The notes: generated by a model from the letters alone, not told the origin. A DNA stretch of 64,000 bases from Trifolium pratense (GCF_020283565.1 NC_060059.1:16982933-17046932); one strand, 5' to 3'; numbered from the stretch's first letter, positions 22,865 to 33,110 are shown. Translations and numbers: made by a program.

Positions 22865-25567
22865 ATGGCTGGTACTTCATCTTCTTCGTCAAAAAGGATT
22901 CCTCCGTTCATTTTCAAGAACCTTCAGATTGTTGGGAACGAGATGGAATTCCCAGAGTCTGAACTCACATTTCTGTCAGAAAAGATAGTTGATTTCGACG
23001 GTTTGAAAGCTAATGGTTTCGACGTTAAGCCGTACTTTATCACTCAAGGTTGGGATAAGTACTTCGACATGCTTAACGGTCCTATCTACCCAGATTTGTT
23101 GAAGAAATTCTGGATGAAAGCAAAGGTGTTTGATAAGCATGAAGCTAAGAAGGAAGAGCTTGCTGCAATAGAAAGAGATCCTAGTCTGAAAGGTAAAACT
23201 AGGAAGGAAATGGGTTTGCTGGATTATACAGGTGTACAGATTAGGTCAAATATCTGTGGGATGAACATGGCACTCTCGCCTATTCATTTCAATGCTCTTC
23301 TTGGTCTGCCTAACTCTGGGATAGAGTTAGATGTGTTTGAAAAGGATACAAGATTCAGAGATGATCTTCTGCATCTCATATGCACAGACTTCTCCTTAAA
23401 AGGGAAAGTAAAGGGTTTGACTGATGAATGTCGAGTTCTTTTCAAGATCATCATAGCAGCTATCAGTCCAAGGGTTGGTGGGACTGATACAATCTCCTGG
23501 ACGCATCGTCATCTGCTGTATTTCCTTCTGACAGGAAAGAAGGTAAATCTTGGAGATTACTTCTTTGAAAGGATTTGTGAAGCCATTTTTGCAAGTAAAT
23601 CTCAGAGGAAAACTACTATAGTTTATCCTAGGTTGTTGTCAGACCTTCTGCATCAAGGTCATGTTGTTCAGAACCTAAAGAAATTTCACCCAGAGCTTGT
23701 GGAGAAGAAGTTCACTCCTGAAATTCTTCATGCTAGTTTCCTTACTAAGATGCGCCTTATTGCATCTAAGCCTGTTGCACCTCCACAAGAGCTATCTGTT
23801 AGACCTGAAGATCGTATGTATGTAGAAGGCTACCCAGTTATATCTGAAGCTGATGCTGAGCATGTGATTCAGGACTACTTAGAAGTGCTCAGACAAGAAG
23901 GTTTGGTTGTTGATAGAAGTATGGTTCCTCCAGCTCCTGTAAACATGTATAACCCTAAGAGGAAACCAAAGAGAAAGGCTGAAGCTCAAGCTGATCTTCC
24001 TAAGCCAGATCTTCTGGTTCAGAAGAAGATTAAGGTAGAAAAAGCTATGGTTGAGCAAAGGACTAAGAGGAAGCATGAAGAATCTGCTACCAAGGCTGCT
24101 GAAGGAGTTTCAAAAGAGCCTATTGTTATTGAGGAAGATAGTTCAGACAGTTCATCTGAAGGATCTACGTCAGAAGATGAGACTGAATCTGATGAGGAGA
24201 CTCTTGCTGCTAGTTTGAGGAAAAGACCTGCTCCTATTTCTAAAGATAAAGGTAAGTCTTCTAAGTATGTTTTTAATGAAAATGAGATTGGAATAGGTTA
24301 CACCAAACCTCTCAGAACTATTTTACCAACCTCTGATATTCCAACCTCTGATAACCCCCTATCTGAACTTGAAAAACATCTTAGCCCTGACCCTCTAAAC
24401 AATCATCCTCCCTCGCATGAAACTCAACACAAATCTAACTCACCTCCTAAACCTACATCACCTCAACCTCAACCTGACATTCCACCATCTGAACCTCAAC
24501 CAGATATTCCTGTCACTAAACCAACCTCTCCCACAAAACAACCCTCTCCACACAAATCTCCTGAACCAACCCCTGAACATAAATCTCCTGAACCATCTCC
24601 TGAACATATTCACCCTGAATCAACTTCTGACATTTCATCATCTGAACCAACCCCTGAACCCCATCCTAACCCAAGTGCTGAACATGCTTCTCCTGAGCGT
24701 ATTTACACTTGTGCTCCCAAGCCTTCAGAGGCAGAAGTTGTGATCTTTGACAACCCTACTCCTGAAATACCTACTCTCTCTACCATTCCCAATCCTTCAC
24801 CCTCATCATCCAACACTTTTAGTAATCTATCCACTCAATTTCATGAAGACTTGCTTAGATTATCTACAATAAAGGACAGGTTCTTAGTTTGTCCTTCTGA
24901 TGTGGACCTCGAAGTATCAAGCATTAAGGCAAGGATTTGCAATGCTTTGGATGTTGCTGCTGCAAAGGTTAAGGCTGTTATTGGTAAGCGGGATCTGGAA
25001 GGTATAAGCTTCATGAGGGACAGTCTGGCTAGGGCTGAGTTGAAAAGGTTAACGCCATTCAATCATGAAGAGCATGAGCGTGCTAAGCTTGTTGCTATAG
25101 CTGCTGCTGTGAGGCGTATGTCTGCATTCAAAGATTGCTGGGTTGATTCTACTCTTTTGCAAAGTCTTGAGGATCAACGGATTGAAAATGAACGACTAGC
25201 TGAAGCTGCTGCCAGACTTGCTGCAGAAACTTCTGAGTTAAACCAAGAGGATGCTACAGATGATGTGCTTGCTTCTCAGGATCAAGAGGATGTGCTGATG
25301 ATAGACTATCCAGAGGAAGGTGAACCCTCTGATAAAGGCAAGGCACCTTTAGTTGAAGAACCAGAACCTGTGATTGAAGATCAAGCTCCTGTTATGGCGG
25401 ATCAGTTGCAAATATTTCAAGAAGCCCTGAGGGAACAGCAAGAAGGTTTAGAGCGTCAAAGAGCTGCTCAAGAGACATTGGAAACCAAGGTGGATGGTTT
25501 AGTTTCCAATGTGGGATCATTGAATGATAAATTCGACCATCTCTTAGCCTTTCTTAAGAAACCCTAG
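22865..25567 (+). CDS. Sirevirus third ORF in env-like position, function unknown
   Basis: 900 aa, separate from pol (different frame, 450-bp spacer). The N-terminal ~330 residues look globular and resemble the plant transposon-associated domain of 'envelope-like' or 'putative plant transposon' proteins. Residues ~370-460 are charged, with basic clusters (NPKRKPKRKAE, EQRTKRKHEE). A hydrophobic-then-acidic word IVIEEDSSDSSSE begins at residue 420. Residues ~500-620 are Pro/Ser-rich with repeated SPEP/TPEH units. The C-terminus (~830-900) is heptad-rich and probably a coiled coil. I see no signal peptide and no transmembrane segment, so a true envelope glycoprotein is unlikely; nuclear or cytoplasmic action is inference. 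In SIRE1 the corresponding ORF is expressed by stop-codon suppression, which cannot apply here because the frames differ. Confidence 0.8.
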   Translation: MAGTSSSSSKRIPPFIFKNLQIVGNEMEFPESELTFLSEKIVDFDGLKANGFDVKPYFITQGWDKYFDMLNGPIYPDLLKKFWMKAKVFDKHEAKKEELAAIERDPSLKGKTRKEMGLLDYTGVQIRSNICGMNMALSPIHFNALLGLPNSGIELDVFEKDTRFRDDLLHLICTDFSLKGKVKGLTDECRVLFKIIIAAISPRVGGTDTISWTHRHLLYFLLTGKKVNLGDYFFERICEAIFASKSQRKTTIVYPRLLSDLLHQGHVVQNLKKFHPELVEKKFTPEILHASFLTKMRLIASKPVAPPQELSVRPEDRMYVEGYPVISEADAEHVIQDYLEVLRQEGLVVDRSMVPPAPVNMYNPKRKPKRKAEAQADLPKPDLLVQKKIKVEKAMVEQRTKRKHEESATKAAEGVSKEPIVIEEDSSDSSSEGSTSEDETESDEETLAASLRKRPAPISKDKGKSSKYVFNENEIGIGYTKPLRTILPTSDIPTSDNPLSELEKHLSPDPLNNHPPSHETQHKSNSPPKPTSPQPQPDIPPSEPQPDIPVTKPTSPTKQPSPHKSPEPTPEHKSPEPSPEHIHPESTSDISSSEPTPEPHPNPSAEHASPERIYTCAPKPSEAEVVIFDNPTPEIPTLSTIPNPSPSSSNTFSNLSTQFHEDLLRLSTIKDRFLVCPSDVDLEVSSIKARICNALDVAAAKVKAVIGKRDLEGISFMRDSLARAELKRLTPFNHEEHERAKLVAIAAAVRRMSAFKDCWVDSTLLQSLEDQRIENERLAEAAARLAAETSELNQEDATDDVLASQDQEDVLMIDYPEEGEPSDKGKAPLVEEPEPVIEDQAPVMADQLQIFQEALREQQEGLERQRAAQETLETKVDGLVSNVGSLNDKFDHLLAFLKKP

Positions 25568-25797
25568 GATTCTCTGCACATGTTTTATGCTTTCTTTTTA
25601 TTCTCTGTTTTATCCTCTGAACAATTTTTTCTTATTATGTGGTTTATTATATGTTTTGTTTGTTTTGCTTGTGATTCTTTTCTTTGTTAAATTAGAACAT
25701 AAGAACACAAGATGCTTTCTAAAATCAAAATTTTTTATTAATGATCTGATAATGTTGAGTACATTGGTAAAAAGAAAAAGAAAAAGACAACCTAATC

Positions 25798-26163
25798 CTA
25801 ATCAGATGGATAAAACTCAGAAGAAATCTCTGATTTCTCCTCAGCATCCTCTGATGATATTTCAATGGGATCTGGGTTTTGCTCTTGTTCTTCTTCTTCT
25901 TGTTCCTCTTCTGGAACATAGCCAGCCAAGAACTCAACATAGTCAGCATCATCTTCATTCTCTTCAGCTTCTGAGTCTGATGAGATGATTATTATCTCAG
26001 CATCTTGTGGTTTCTTGTTGTCTTCTTTATCTTTTTCTTCGTCTTCGCGTTTCTCTTCGTTCTTCTTTCTCTTAAACTCAGCGATGCGTAAACTGAATCT
26101 TTTCATTATTCCTACCTTCTCTTGCTTCACTTGTTTATTCTTGTTTTTATGTGAAGCAGGCAT
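25798..26163 (-). CDS. Antisense accessory ORF of the Sirevirus (121 aa, acidic)
   Basis: Opposite strand, converging on the third ORF. Residues 31-39 are basic (KRKKNEEKR). IIIISSDSE at 57-65 and IEISSEDAEE at 100-109 are hydrophobic cores followed by Ser/acidic residues, resembling phospho-dependent SUMO-interacting motifs. The C-terminal half is strongly acidic. Upstream on the minus strand lie GTTATATAAC (26264-26273) and a second TATA-like word at 26181-26188, with no ATG before the start codon. Downstream, the complement of TTTATT at 25734-25739 reads AATAAA. I do not recognise the family. Low-complexity composition means a chance ORF remains possible. Confidence 0.45.
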   Translation of the reverse strand: MPASHKNKNKQVKQEKVGIMKRFSLRIAEFKRKKNEEKREDEEKDKEDNKKPQDAEIIIISSDSEAEENEDDADYVEFLAGYVPEEEQEEEEQEQNPDPIEISSEDAEEKSEISSEFYPSD

Positions 26164-26297
26164 GTTAACTTGTTCCTTTTTATAAACCTTTGAGCGCGTT
26201 GGTTTTCGTTTTTGAAATTAATTCACCTTTGTAACAACCACTCTTCTTTCTTTGACTGTCTTGGTTATATAACTTTGTTTTACTTTTTGATAATGAC

Positions 26298-26744
26298 AAA
26301 AGGGGGAGTAGTTACGCATTAATTGATATACTCCAAAACTGAAACCACGCCTTTTATCTCGCTTTTATCTGTTAAGTTATAAGTTGTTACTTTTAAGTTG
26401 TTTTACGTATTTCAAGGTGGAGACTAAGTTAGTTGAAACTGAAATAAATTTCATAAGTAAGGATAAGTTAAGAGTGCAATTTTAACTTAGCCTTATGAGA
26501 CTTAGGGGGAGAGCTTGCAAACCTCTCACTCTGAAGAAAGATATGAAACTTATTTTATTTCAAAATTATCTTAATCTTATACTAAATTAAAATATCATGG
26601 ATAAAACATAAAGTTCAGACTTTATGAAGTATCAATCTTAGGGGGAGCTTGCAAACCTCATAAACCTAAGAGAAACATGATAAGTTAATTTAACAACAAT
26701 TGTCAATTAATACTTATGTTTGTCATCATCAAAAAGGGGGAGAT
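26298..26744 (+). other. Multiplied polypurine motifs and the true PPT
   Basis: GGGGGAG occurs four times: about 26302, 26504, 26641 and 26736. The second and third are embedded in a longer shared unit with CTTGCAAACCTC. The last, AAAAAGGGGGAGAT at 26731-26744, abuts the 3' LTR and is the functional PPT. Multiplied PPT-like motifs are described as a Sirevirus signature. Confidence 0.8.
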
Positions 26745-27862
26745 TGTTGGAACAAAATTGATTTAAAAATGTTTGCCCCTAAATCTATAAAGGTTTTGAT
26801 GATAACAAAGTATTAATTAACAAATTGGAAGGACTAAAAATTTATTTTAAGTGCGCAGATATAAGCATCATTTAAGTCCTGAGTGGAGTTCAGAGGATGT
26901 GAACTCAGAAGTTCACAAGCGCTCAGAAGATGTTGGACTTCAGAGGTTACAACGTTCAGAGGATGAAGACTTCAGAACTTCTTGTCTGTCTACAAGCTTC
27001 ATCAAACTCTGAAGATCTCTTTGAAAGCTGTGAAGATTCCCTTTGCTAGTCAACTCTTCTACCAATGAAGAAAAGGACCCTTCAAGTCTGATCAGTTCAG
27101 CTACCTCTGTTTTGTCTGTCCTAACTTGAGAACGTGGGTCTTCAGTTTTGTTAGCTGAATAAGGAAAGTCCACTCTGCAGTAGTCAAAGTACCTGAAACT
27201 CTTTCTTAGTTTTGGATACAACCAACTGCATCAAGACAGACTGCTTGAAGACAAAAGGTTATCAACTCCAACGGTTCTTTTTGCAACGACTCTTTTCTAG
27301 TGGTATATATACTAGAAGATTCAGCTACAACAAATATAACAATAATCAAGAATTGAACGTGTGCTGAACAAACTCTGAACTCTGATATACAAGCTCTGAA
27401 CCTCTGTCAAGTGTTTTTGCACTTCAGCCAAATACTCTGTACTATTTGTATTTTGCTCTCTTTAGGTTCATCTAAGAGCACTTGTATATTTTTATATACT
27501 TTATTGTTACGTGTGTAACTTAAGCTTGTGTGCTTAAGTGTGAGACTTAAGCTTGTGTGCTTAAGTGTGAAGTCTTAAGCTTGTGTGCTTGAGCATTGTT
27601 GAGAAGTCTCTTGCTTGTGTGCTTGAGCAGGTGTAATCTTGTGTGATTATAGTGAAATCCCTTGGAAGTGCAAGGGGACTGGACTACTCTCGTTTTGTGA
27701 GAGGAACCAGTATAAATTGTTTGTGTGATCTCTCTCTCCCTTTATCTTGTTATTTATTGTGTTACTTTTCCGCTGCTAACGTAGTTGAGTTAAGAACTTG
27801 AAAAAGTTTTAACTTAGCTAAAACACAATTCAACCCCCCCTTCTTGTGTTTTCACACCTTCA
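26745..27862 (+). repeat. 3' LTR of the Sirevirus
   Basis: 1118 bp with the same length, ends and internal repeats as the 5' LTR. I saw no difference between the two when reading them side by side, including the seven-C run near the end. Confidence 0.95.
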
Positions 27863-27965
27863 ACAAATACAATCACTCTATTTTTTTTTTTTTAAAACTA
27901 TATTTTTATAAGGGGCCCATTTTTATCATTGGCCCGGGACCTCTAAATACTCGGAGACGGCCCTG

Positions 27966-28400
27966 GCGAAGGTACAAGTGTAATATTGATGTTTCGTTCT
28001 CGTTAGCACGTAATCGTGTGGGTATTGACATGTGTATAAGAGATTGGGAAGGATGCTTTGTCGTTGCCAAAACTACGTAAATCCCACCTGTGTGCAATGT
28101 AGATGTAGGGGAAGCTTTAGGACTCTTTTAGGCTATTAATTGGGTGCATGACATGCAATTAGAATGAGTTGATTTTGCTCTCATTTAAAAGAAAATGGTT
28201 GATTAATTTCACAAAGGAAGAAATGATATTACTGAGTTTGGTGATGTCATAATGGAATGTAAGAATATGTTTAATTTATTTTTTAAAATTTCCGTGTTGA
28301 GTTTATTAGAAGACAAACTAATGAAGTAATTCATGCTCTTTTTGTAAGGGTAGTCATATTTATAGCTAGTCTCAATATTTTTATTGATATAGTTGAGTTT
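27966..28400 (+). pseudogene. LINE-type RNase H region, 3' part
   Basis: It begins at the second copy of the hAT target duplication and continues in the same codon phase as the part ending at 15199. The first third reads YKCNIDVSF...RVGIDMCIRDWEGCFVVAKT, the start of a plant LINE RNase H domain, up to a stop at 28078-28080. The remainder shows FHKGRNDITEFGD and RRQANEV-like words only if frames are changed. It ends near a T-rich tract. Broken and surely non-functional. Confidence 0.7.
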
Positions 28401-28729
28401 TTTTTTTTTTTTTTGTAACAATTGATTTTGAATAAAATTATACAAACATCTTTTTGGTAATAAAATAAATATGAATGTTACCCACTAATACTAATTATAC
28501 TCCCTTGCCTATTTTTTTTTCCTATGAAATGGAGCGAGTAAAACTCAAATATATTTTTTTAACCAAATGTTTCATCCGTACACAATGGCAAAGATTTTTT
28601 TTTTAACAGGACAATGGCAACGATTAATTTTAATAATAACTATTCTTCCAGTTGAAGATTAATTTTAATAATAACTATTTTTTCAGTTTAGGCCTTATCC
28701 CTTAGTTTGAATGGAATCTTATCAATGAG

Positions 28730-29460
28730 AATATTGGAAATAGAAATACTTCATGGAATTGGATTACTTTTTTTGTATTTTTATTGATGCGTTGTGAAAA
28801 GATCGAAATGAGCTTATTTTTAACCAGTTGTCTAAACTACGTGAGAAATGACATTTTCATATAGCTAGTCAAGTCCAAATGGTTATTGATAGCATTACTA
28901 AACCCCCTGCACATTTTAGAGAGGTTTGGTTTAGTTTTTCCTATTAAATGGGAACCTTCGTCAGATGGTAAATACAAGTTCAATGTTGATGGCTCGTACA
29001 ATAAGAGGAACATTAGCTCAACTTGTGGAGGTTTGCTAAGGGATACTCATGGGAATCTTATCCCAGACTTCTATTGTAAAATCAGTGCTAGTAACTCCCA
29101 ATGTGCAGAGATGTGGAGCTTGGTTCATGTAGTGCGTATGACTCACGAACTCCAAATAGACCAAGTTATTTTGAAAAAGATTCTCACCCGCACTACATCC
29201 ATTTCTTATCTTAAACCTCTCTTGGAAGAGATTCTAAATCTTTCAAACCTCTCTGATTGGTCTGCTTCAATTCGTCATTGCTTTCGGCAAGCTAATCGTA
29301 GTGCTGATATGCTAGCCAAACAAGGTCATGAGGGACCCCTTCATTCCGGTTTTAGTGAATATATGTATAATTTTCTTAATGCCTCACTTTATTGAATTGT
29401 AAGGGTTATTTCATTTCCGTTTAATTTAATTAGTAGTAGCCCTTGTTTATAAAAAAAAAA
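28730..29460 (+). pseudogene. Second LINE RNase H relic with A-rich tail
   Basis: An open stretch at 28886-29395 (169 codons) encodes an RNase H-like domain: KYKFNVDGSYN, GGLLRDTHGNL, CAEMWSLVHV, FRQANRSADMLAKQGH. Upstream, ~28730-28885 shows RNELIFNQ-like words in shifted frames. The usual 'LETDS' catalytic Asp segment is replaced by a KKILT-type sequence at about residues 90-97, so the enzyme would be inactive. An A-run at ~29450-29467 looks like the LINE 3' tail. This is a different copy from the interrupted RNase H at 14850-28400. Confidence 0.7.
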
Positions 29461-29747
29461 AAAAAAATACTTAAGGGGCCTAAGTATTTACACTTATTTC
29501 ACACTATGTTATGTTGATAATTACTCAAATTTAATTAATTTATTTTTTGTAAGAAATTTAATTTAATTAGAACAAAAGAAAAACAAGTCAAAAATATAAT
29601 CAGAAAATCATGTAATAAAAGAAATTAAAATATTTAATCAGAAAAGAATCCCTCCGTCAGGTTCAGTTGCAGATAATAAAAGAGGCGAAGCGAGATGAAG
29701 AAAACCTAACCAACCAACCAAGGAAGCAAAATACTGAAAACAGCGAC

Positions 29748-32700
29748 ATGGCTCACGGCGGTTTAAACAAGCGGCGCGTGAGGGTTAATAATTCCCCAAA
29801 CCGTCGATCCACCACCAAGAAATTCAAACCCCCCGTTTCTCTCAAAAACCAGATTCGATCTGCCGAACGCATGCTCAGAAAGGTAACATCCCTTCCTTCC
29901 TCACACAACCCCTATTCCTAACCCTAACCCTAACCCTAATTCCATTTTTTTCTCCATTTTTGGAATTGCAGAATTTACCATCCGAGGTTAGAGAAGCACA
30001 GGAGCAGAAATTGGCAGCTTTGAAGAAGCAGCAGGAGATTCACACTCGTCTCGCCGTTGAACGGAAGATATTCTTACGTGATAGAAAGATTAAGTTCTTT
30101 GAGAGAAGAAAAGTTGAACGAAGAATCAGACGCTTAGAGAAGCTTCAGCGTTCTTCTTCTTCTCAAGATGCTGCTGCTTCTCCTGACCAGCTTGCATCGC
30201 TCAAACAAGATCTTCAATATGTTATGGTATATCGTTTATTGTTTTTCAAGTGACAAAAAATATATTAGGATTTTTTGGAATGACTTATTTGAGCTTATCT
30301 ATTGATATAAGCACTTGTGAGACAATTTGGCCGAGCATGTAAACGGCTAATAACATGGCATAAACTGATTTCAACTTATTTCTATAATCTCTTGTAGCTT
30401 GCATGAAAACAAGATAAACACTTATATGATAAACGTTTGTGCTTAATTAAGCTGTTTATGTCAATAGTAGCTTGCCTTATACTTACTTGCTGCTGGCAAT
30501 AAATTGTGGTGACTGATAAAATTGTGTATGGTTTAATTTCAATGTGCAGTACTTTCCCAAGAATGAGAAATATGTTCCTTTATTTAGTGGAAATGATGAT
30601 CAGGAGATAGTTGACAAGCGAAATGGGCTTCGCAAACAGATTGAAGAAAGGTTGTCTGCGGCTGCTGCAACTGGCAAGGATTTAGAAGGTGGTTCATTAT
30701 CAATGCTGTTATTTTTTATTTTGTAAGCAAATGTTTGTTATTAGTGTGTTATGTTAGTAGTTATAGTTTGAGCCCTAGATCAACCACTTGAGTTATGCCT
30801 TGGAGACTAGACTATCATTGCCTTCGATTTCTATACTATTGCTTTATATTGATATTGATTTTAGAATTAGGGTTTATCTATTGGCATAAGCACATGTGAG
30901 GGAGACTATTTAGAGGAGCTTATGGAAACCATTTATGACATGTCCATGAGCTTATGGAAACCAAGCACTTATTTTCATCACCTCACTAGAGTAGCTTATA
31001 AAAACAGCTTATAGTTTATATGAATTTTATTTTATCTTTTGCTATTGAAATAGTTTATACTTCAACACTTATATGATTAATGCTAATGATATAAGCGCTT
31101 AGTTAAGCCATGTATCTAAACAAACAGGGCCATATTATGTTGCTATTGCTTCTTACCCTTATTTTGAAGTGCTTGATTTTAGTTGGTGTGAGCTGAGCTC
31201 TGTTTGAAATTGGTAGCGGCCTAGCGGGGTCCTTTAGCTATGCTTCATATTTAAAAGTGTTCCTTTGTATTTATGCCTCCTTCCTGTTTGATTAAATGTC
31301 AATGACATTTTGTGCTACTGATGCAGAGACTGGCAGTGAGGATGACGGTCTTTTGGATCTCAGTGATGATGATTTTTTTCTTGCTGGAAGTTCTAGTGAT
31401 GAAGCTGATGCTGATGATGAATTGACAGACAAAAGCACCAGGTGAGCCAATATGTTTTAGTACTTGGGTAATTATATCAATCACAACTCTTATATACATG
31501 GCATGCAGTTTGATAAAGGGAAATTAGGATGTTAAAAGTGGAGTTAGTTAATGAACCTGTGTTTTTTATGTGGTTGCGCTGGTAACGAAATAGAAACCAT
31601 ATTTTCCTCTATAAAACTTCTGGTATCCCTAACAGTATTGTAGAAAATAGTAATGATTGAGACGATGTAAACATACATTTTCTTTTATTTGATGAAATGC
31701 ACTGGATAAAGTTTTCTATTGGTTGCAGAGAGCAGACTTCTAGTGCTTCTGGAAAAGCTGTGTCTGGCATGTCTAGCGATGAAAAAAATCAGGTTTGCAG
31801 CAAGAGGGATAACTAGTAATTTTTTGTTTTAATTTTCCATTTACTCTAAAATACTGAATAGGTATAGTCACAAATTATTTTGCAGTTTTTAAATATCTTC
31901 GCCCATTTTTGTAGAGGCAGATTTCTGCTAGAGCTTTGATGCCTCCTCCTCGCCCTTCAAACAAGTTGTCAAGGTTTGGGTCATCTTCAGGCCAAAATTC
32001 ATCTAAACAGAGATCTCAGTTTTCTACATCCAGAAACATATCAAACAGCAAAAGCAGCTCAGATTTCAGAGTAAGGGAACCCTCAAGATCAGGGACCGGT
32101 AATGGCAGTAGTCTAAGCTCCAACTCTGATTCTCACAAGCCTCAGACCGGTCATGGAAGTAGTCTAAGCTCCAACTCTGATGCTCACAAGCCTCGGAGAA
32201 AGAGAAGACCTAAGAAGAAGAAGCAGCAGGTTTGTCATTTTTGCTTATTCTAATATTGTTGCATTACATTACATATTTTCAATAACCTCGTGTTCTAACT
32301 CGAAACTTGTTTATGTAACTTTGAAAGTTAAGGTTGTGGCCATTAAATGATTTTAATCTTGATAACTCATGTATGATTGTATAAGGATTTACTCTTATCA
32401 TTCTCGAATAAAAAACCCTCTCAGGAGATGCATTCCCTATATATAACAAGTATATTTACTTCTGTTTTTTGTGTTCAAGCCCCATACCCTCTTAACTTTT
32501 AGTTTAGTTACTTTTCAATTTTGCATTTAAAGTAATGGCTTTAGTTATTATTCTTTAATATGTCTCATACTTGATAATTTTACTTTATGTAAATGCCTAT
32601 AATCAGTATTTGAATGTGGAAATTTATCCAGAAAATAATTTTTTACGGGCTTTCTTCAAAGAAAGGGGAGATGAACTAAGAATCATGATAATATGATGAC

Positions 32701-33110
32701 AGGATTATTGTGTGTTTGTTTTAATGTCAACACATACCAAAACACACTTGACACCAAATTTCTAGTTTGTTGTTATTGTGGCAACTATGTCCAGTTGAGT
32801 GAGTTTGATGCCAAATCAAACACAGTTAGAATCAATTGAGAGGCCAGTTCAAGATTTACTGGAATACTCATAATTAAATATGAAATAAAATAGGATGATA
32901 CAATATGTATTGTGTATTAAACAGCGTAGGCTTTATCAATACTTCCATGTTATATATGTGCCATCTGTGGTAGAGTACTTGTGTCTTCAGTAGACCACTT
33001 ACAATTGGTTTATTTGTTCATCAAATGCAATGCATCCAATATTTACTTTCCTCTCTACTCTTGCTGTCCCTAATTGTAAATTCACATTTATTCTCCAACT
33101 GTAGGCATGA
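29748..33110 (+). CDS. EFG1: rRNA-processing protein EFG1-like
   Basis: Exons 29748-29882, 29972-30226, 30550-30688, 31327-31441, 31729-31792, 31915-32229 and 33105-33110 give 342 aa; the last exon adds one Ala and the stop. Residues ~30-150 form the EFG1 helical domain (LKNQIRSAERMLRK, SEVREAQEQKLAALKKQQE, RDRKIKFFERRKVERRIRRL). In yeast, Efg1 is a nucleolar factor for 18S rRNA maturation. After the domain come an acidic patch (DLSDDDFFLAGSSSDEADADDE) and a Ser-rich tail ending in a basic cluster (PRRKRRPKKKKQQ), probably nucleolar targeting. An in-frame ATG exists at 29667; I chose 29748 because MAHGGLNKRR looks like the conserved start. A 15-residue unit (TGHGSSLSSNSDAHK type) is imperfectly duplicated near residues 302-331. 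The intron after exon 6 is ~875 bases. Confidence 0.88.
29917..29940 (+). promoter_or_regulatory. Telo-box-like repeat in EFG1 intron 1
   Basis: Three and a half CCTAAC units (aaccctaaccctaaccctaa) lie 35 bases into the first intron. Telo-box words (AAACCCTAA) are enriched near the starts of plant ribosome-biogenesis genes, which fits an rRNA-processing gene. The repeat has the 6-base form rather than the 7-base plant telomere unit. Confidence 0.5.

Larger units (their letters stand above)
15661..27862 (+). mobile_element. Full-length Sirevirus (Ty1/copia) LTR retrotransposon
   Basis: A 12,202-bp element flanked by the 5-bp duplication ACAAA (15656-15660 and 27863-27867). It has 1118-bp LTRs, a PBS, gag, pol, an extra sense ORF in the env-like position, an antisense ORF, and a run of polypurine motifs ending in the true PPT. 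The long LTRs, large gag, additional ORF after pol and multiplied GGGGGAG motifs place it in the Sirevirus lineage. The LTRs look identical on direct reading, so the insertion is recent. Gag and pol are each open and uninterrupted. Whether it is active cannot be told from sequence alone. Confidence 0.95.
15200..27965. mobile_element. Non-autonomous hAT element, interrupted by the Sirevirus
   Basis: The left end begins CAGGCCCGG and the right end is CGGCCCTG. The flanks carry a perfect 8-bp duplication GCGAAGGT (15192-15199 and 27966-27973), the hAT hallmark. Without the Sirevirus and one copy of its 5-bp duplication the element is about 559 bp. The terminal repeats are short and imperfect, and both ends hold GGGCCC-rich subterminal DNA. 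No transposase is encoded. Confidence 0.8.

Noticed and set aside
24417..24743. 108-codon Leu/Asn-rich ORF within the third Sirevirus ORF
   Set aside because: A frame shadow of the Pro-rich repeat region.
29667..29747. In-frame ATG upstream of the EFG1 start
   Set aside because: The extra 27 residues are not EFG1-like, and MAHGGLNKRR looks like the conserved start.
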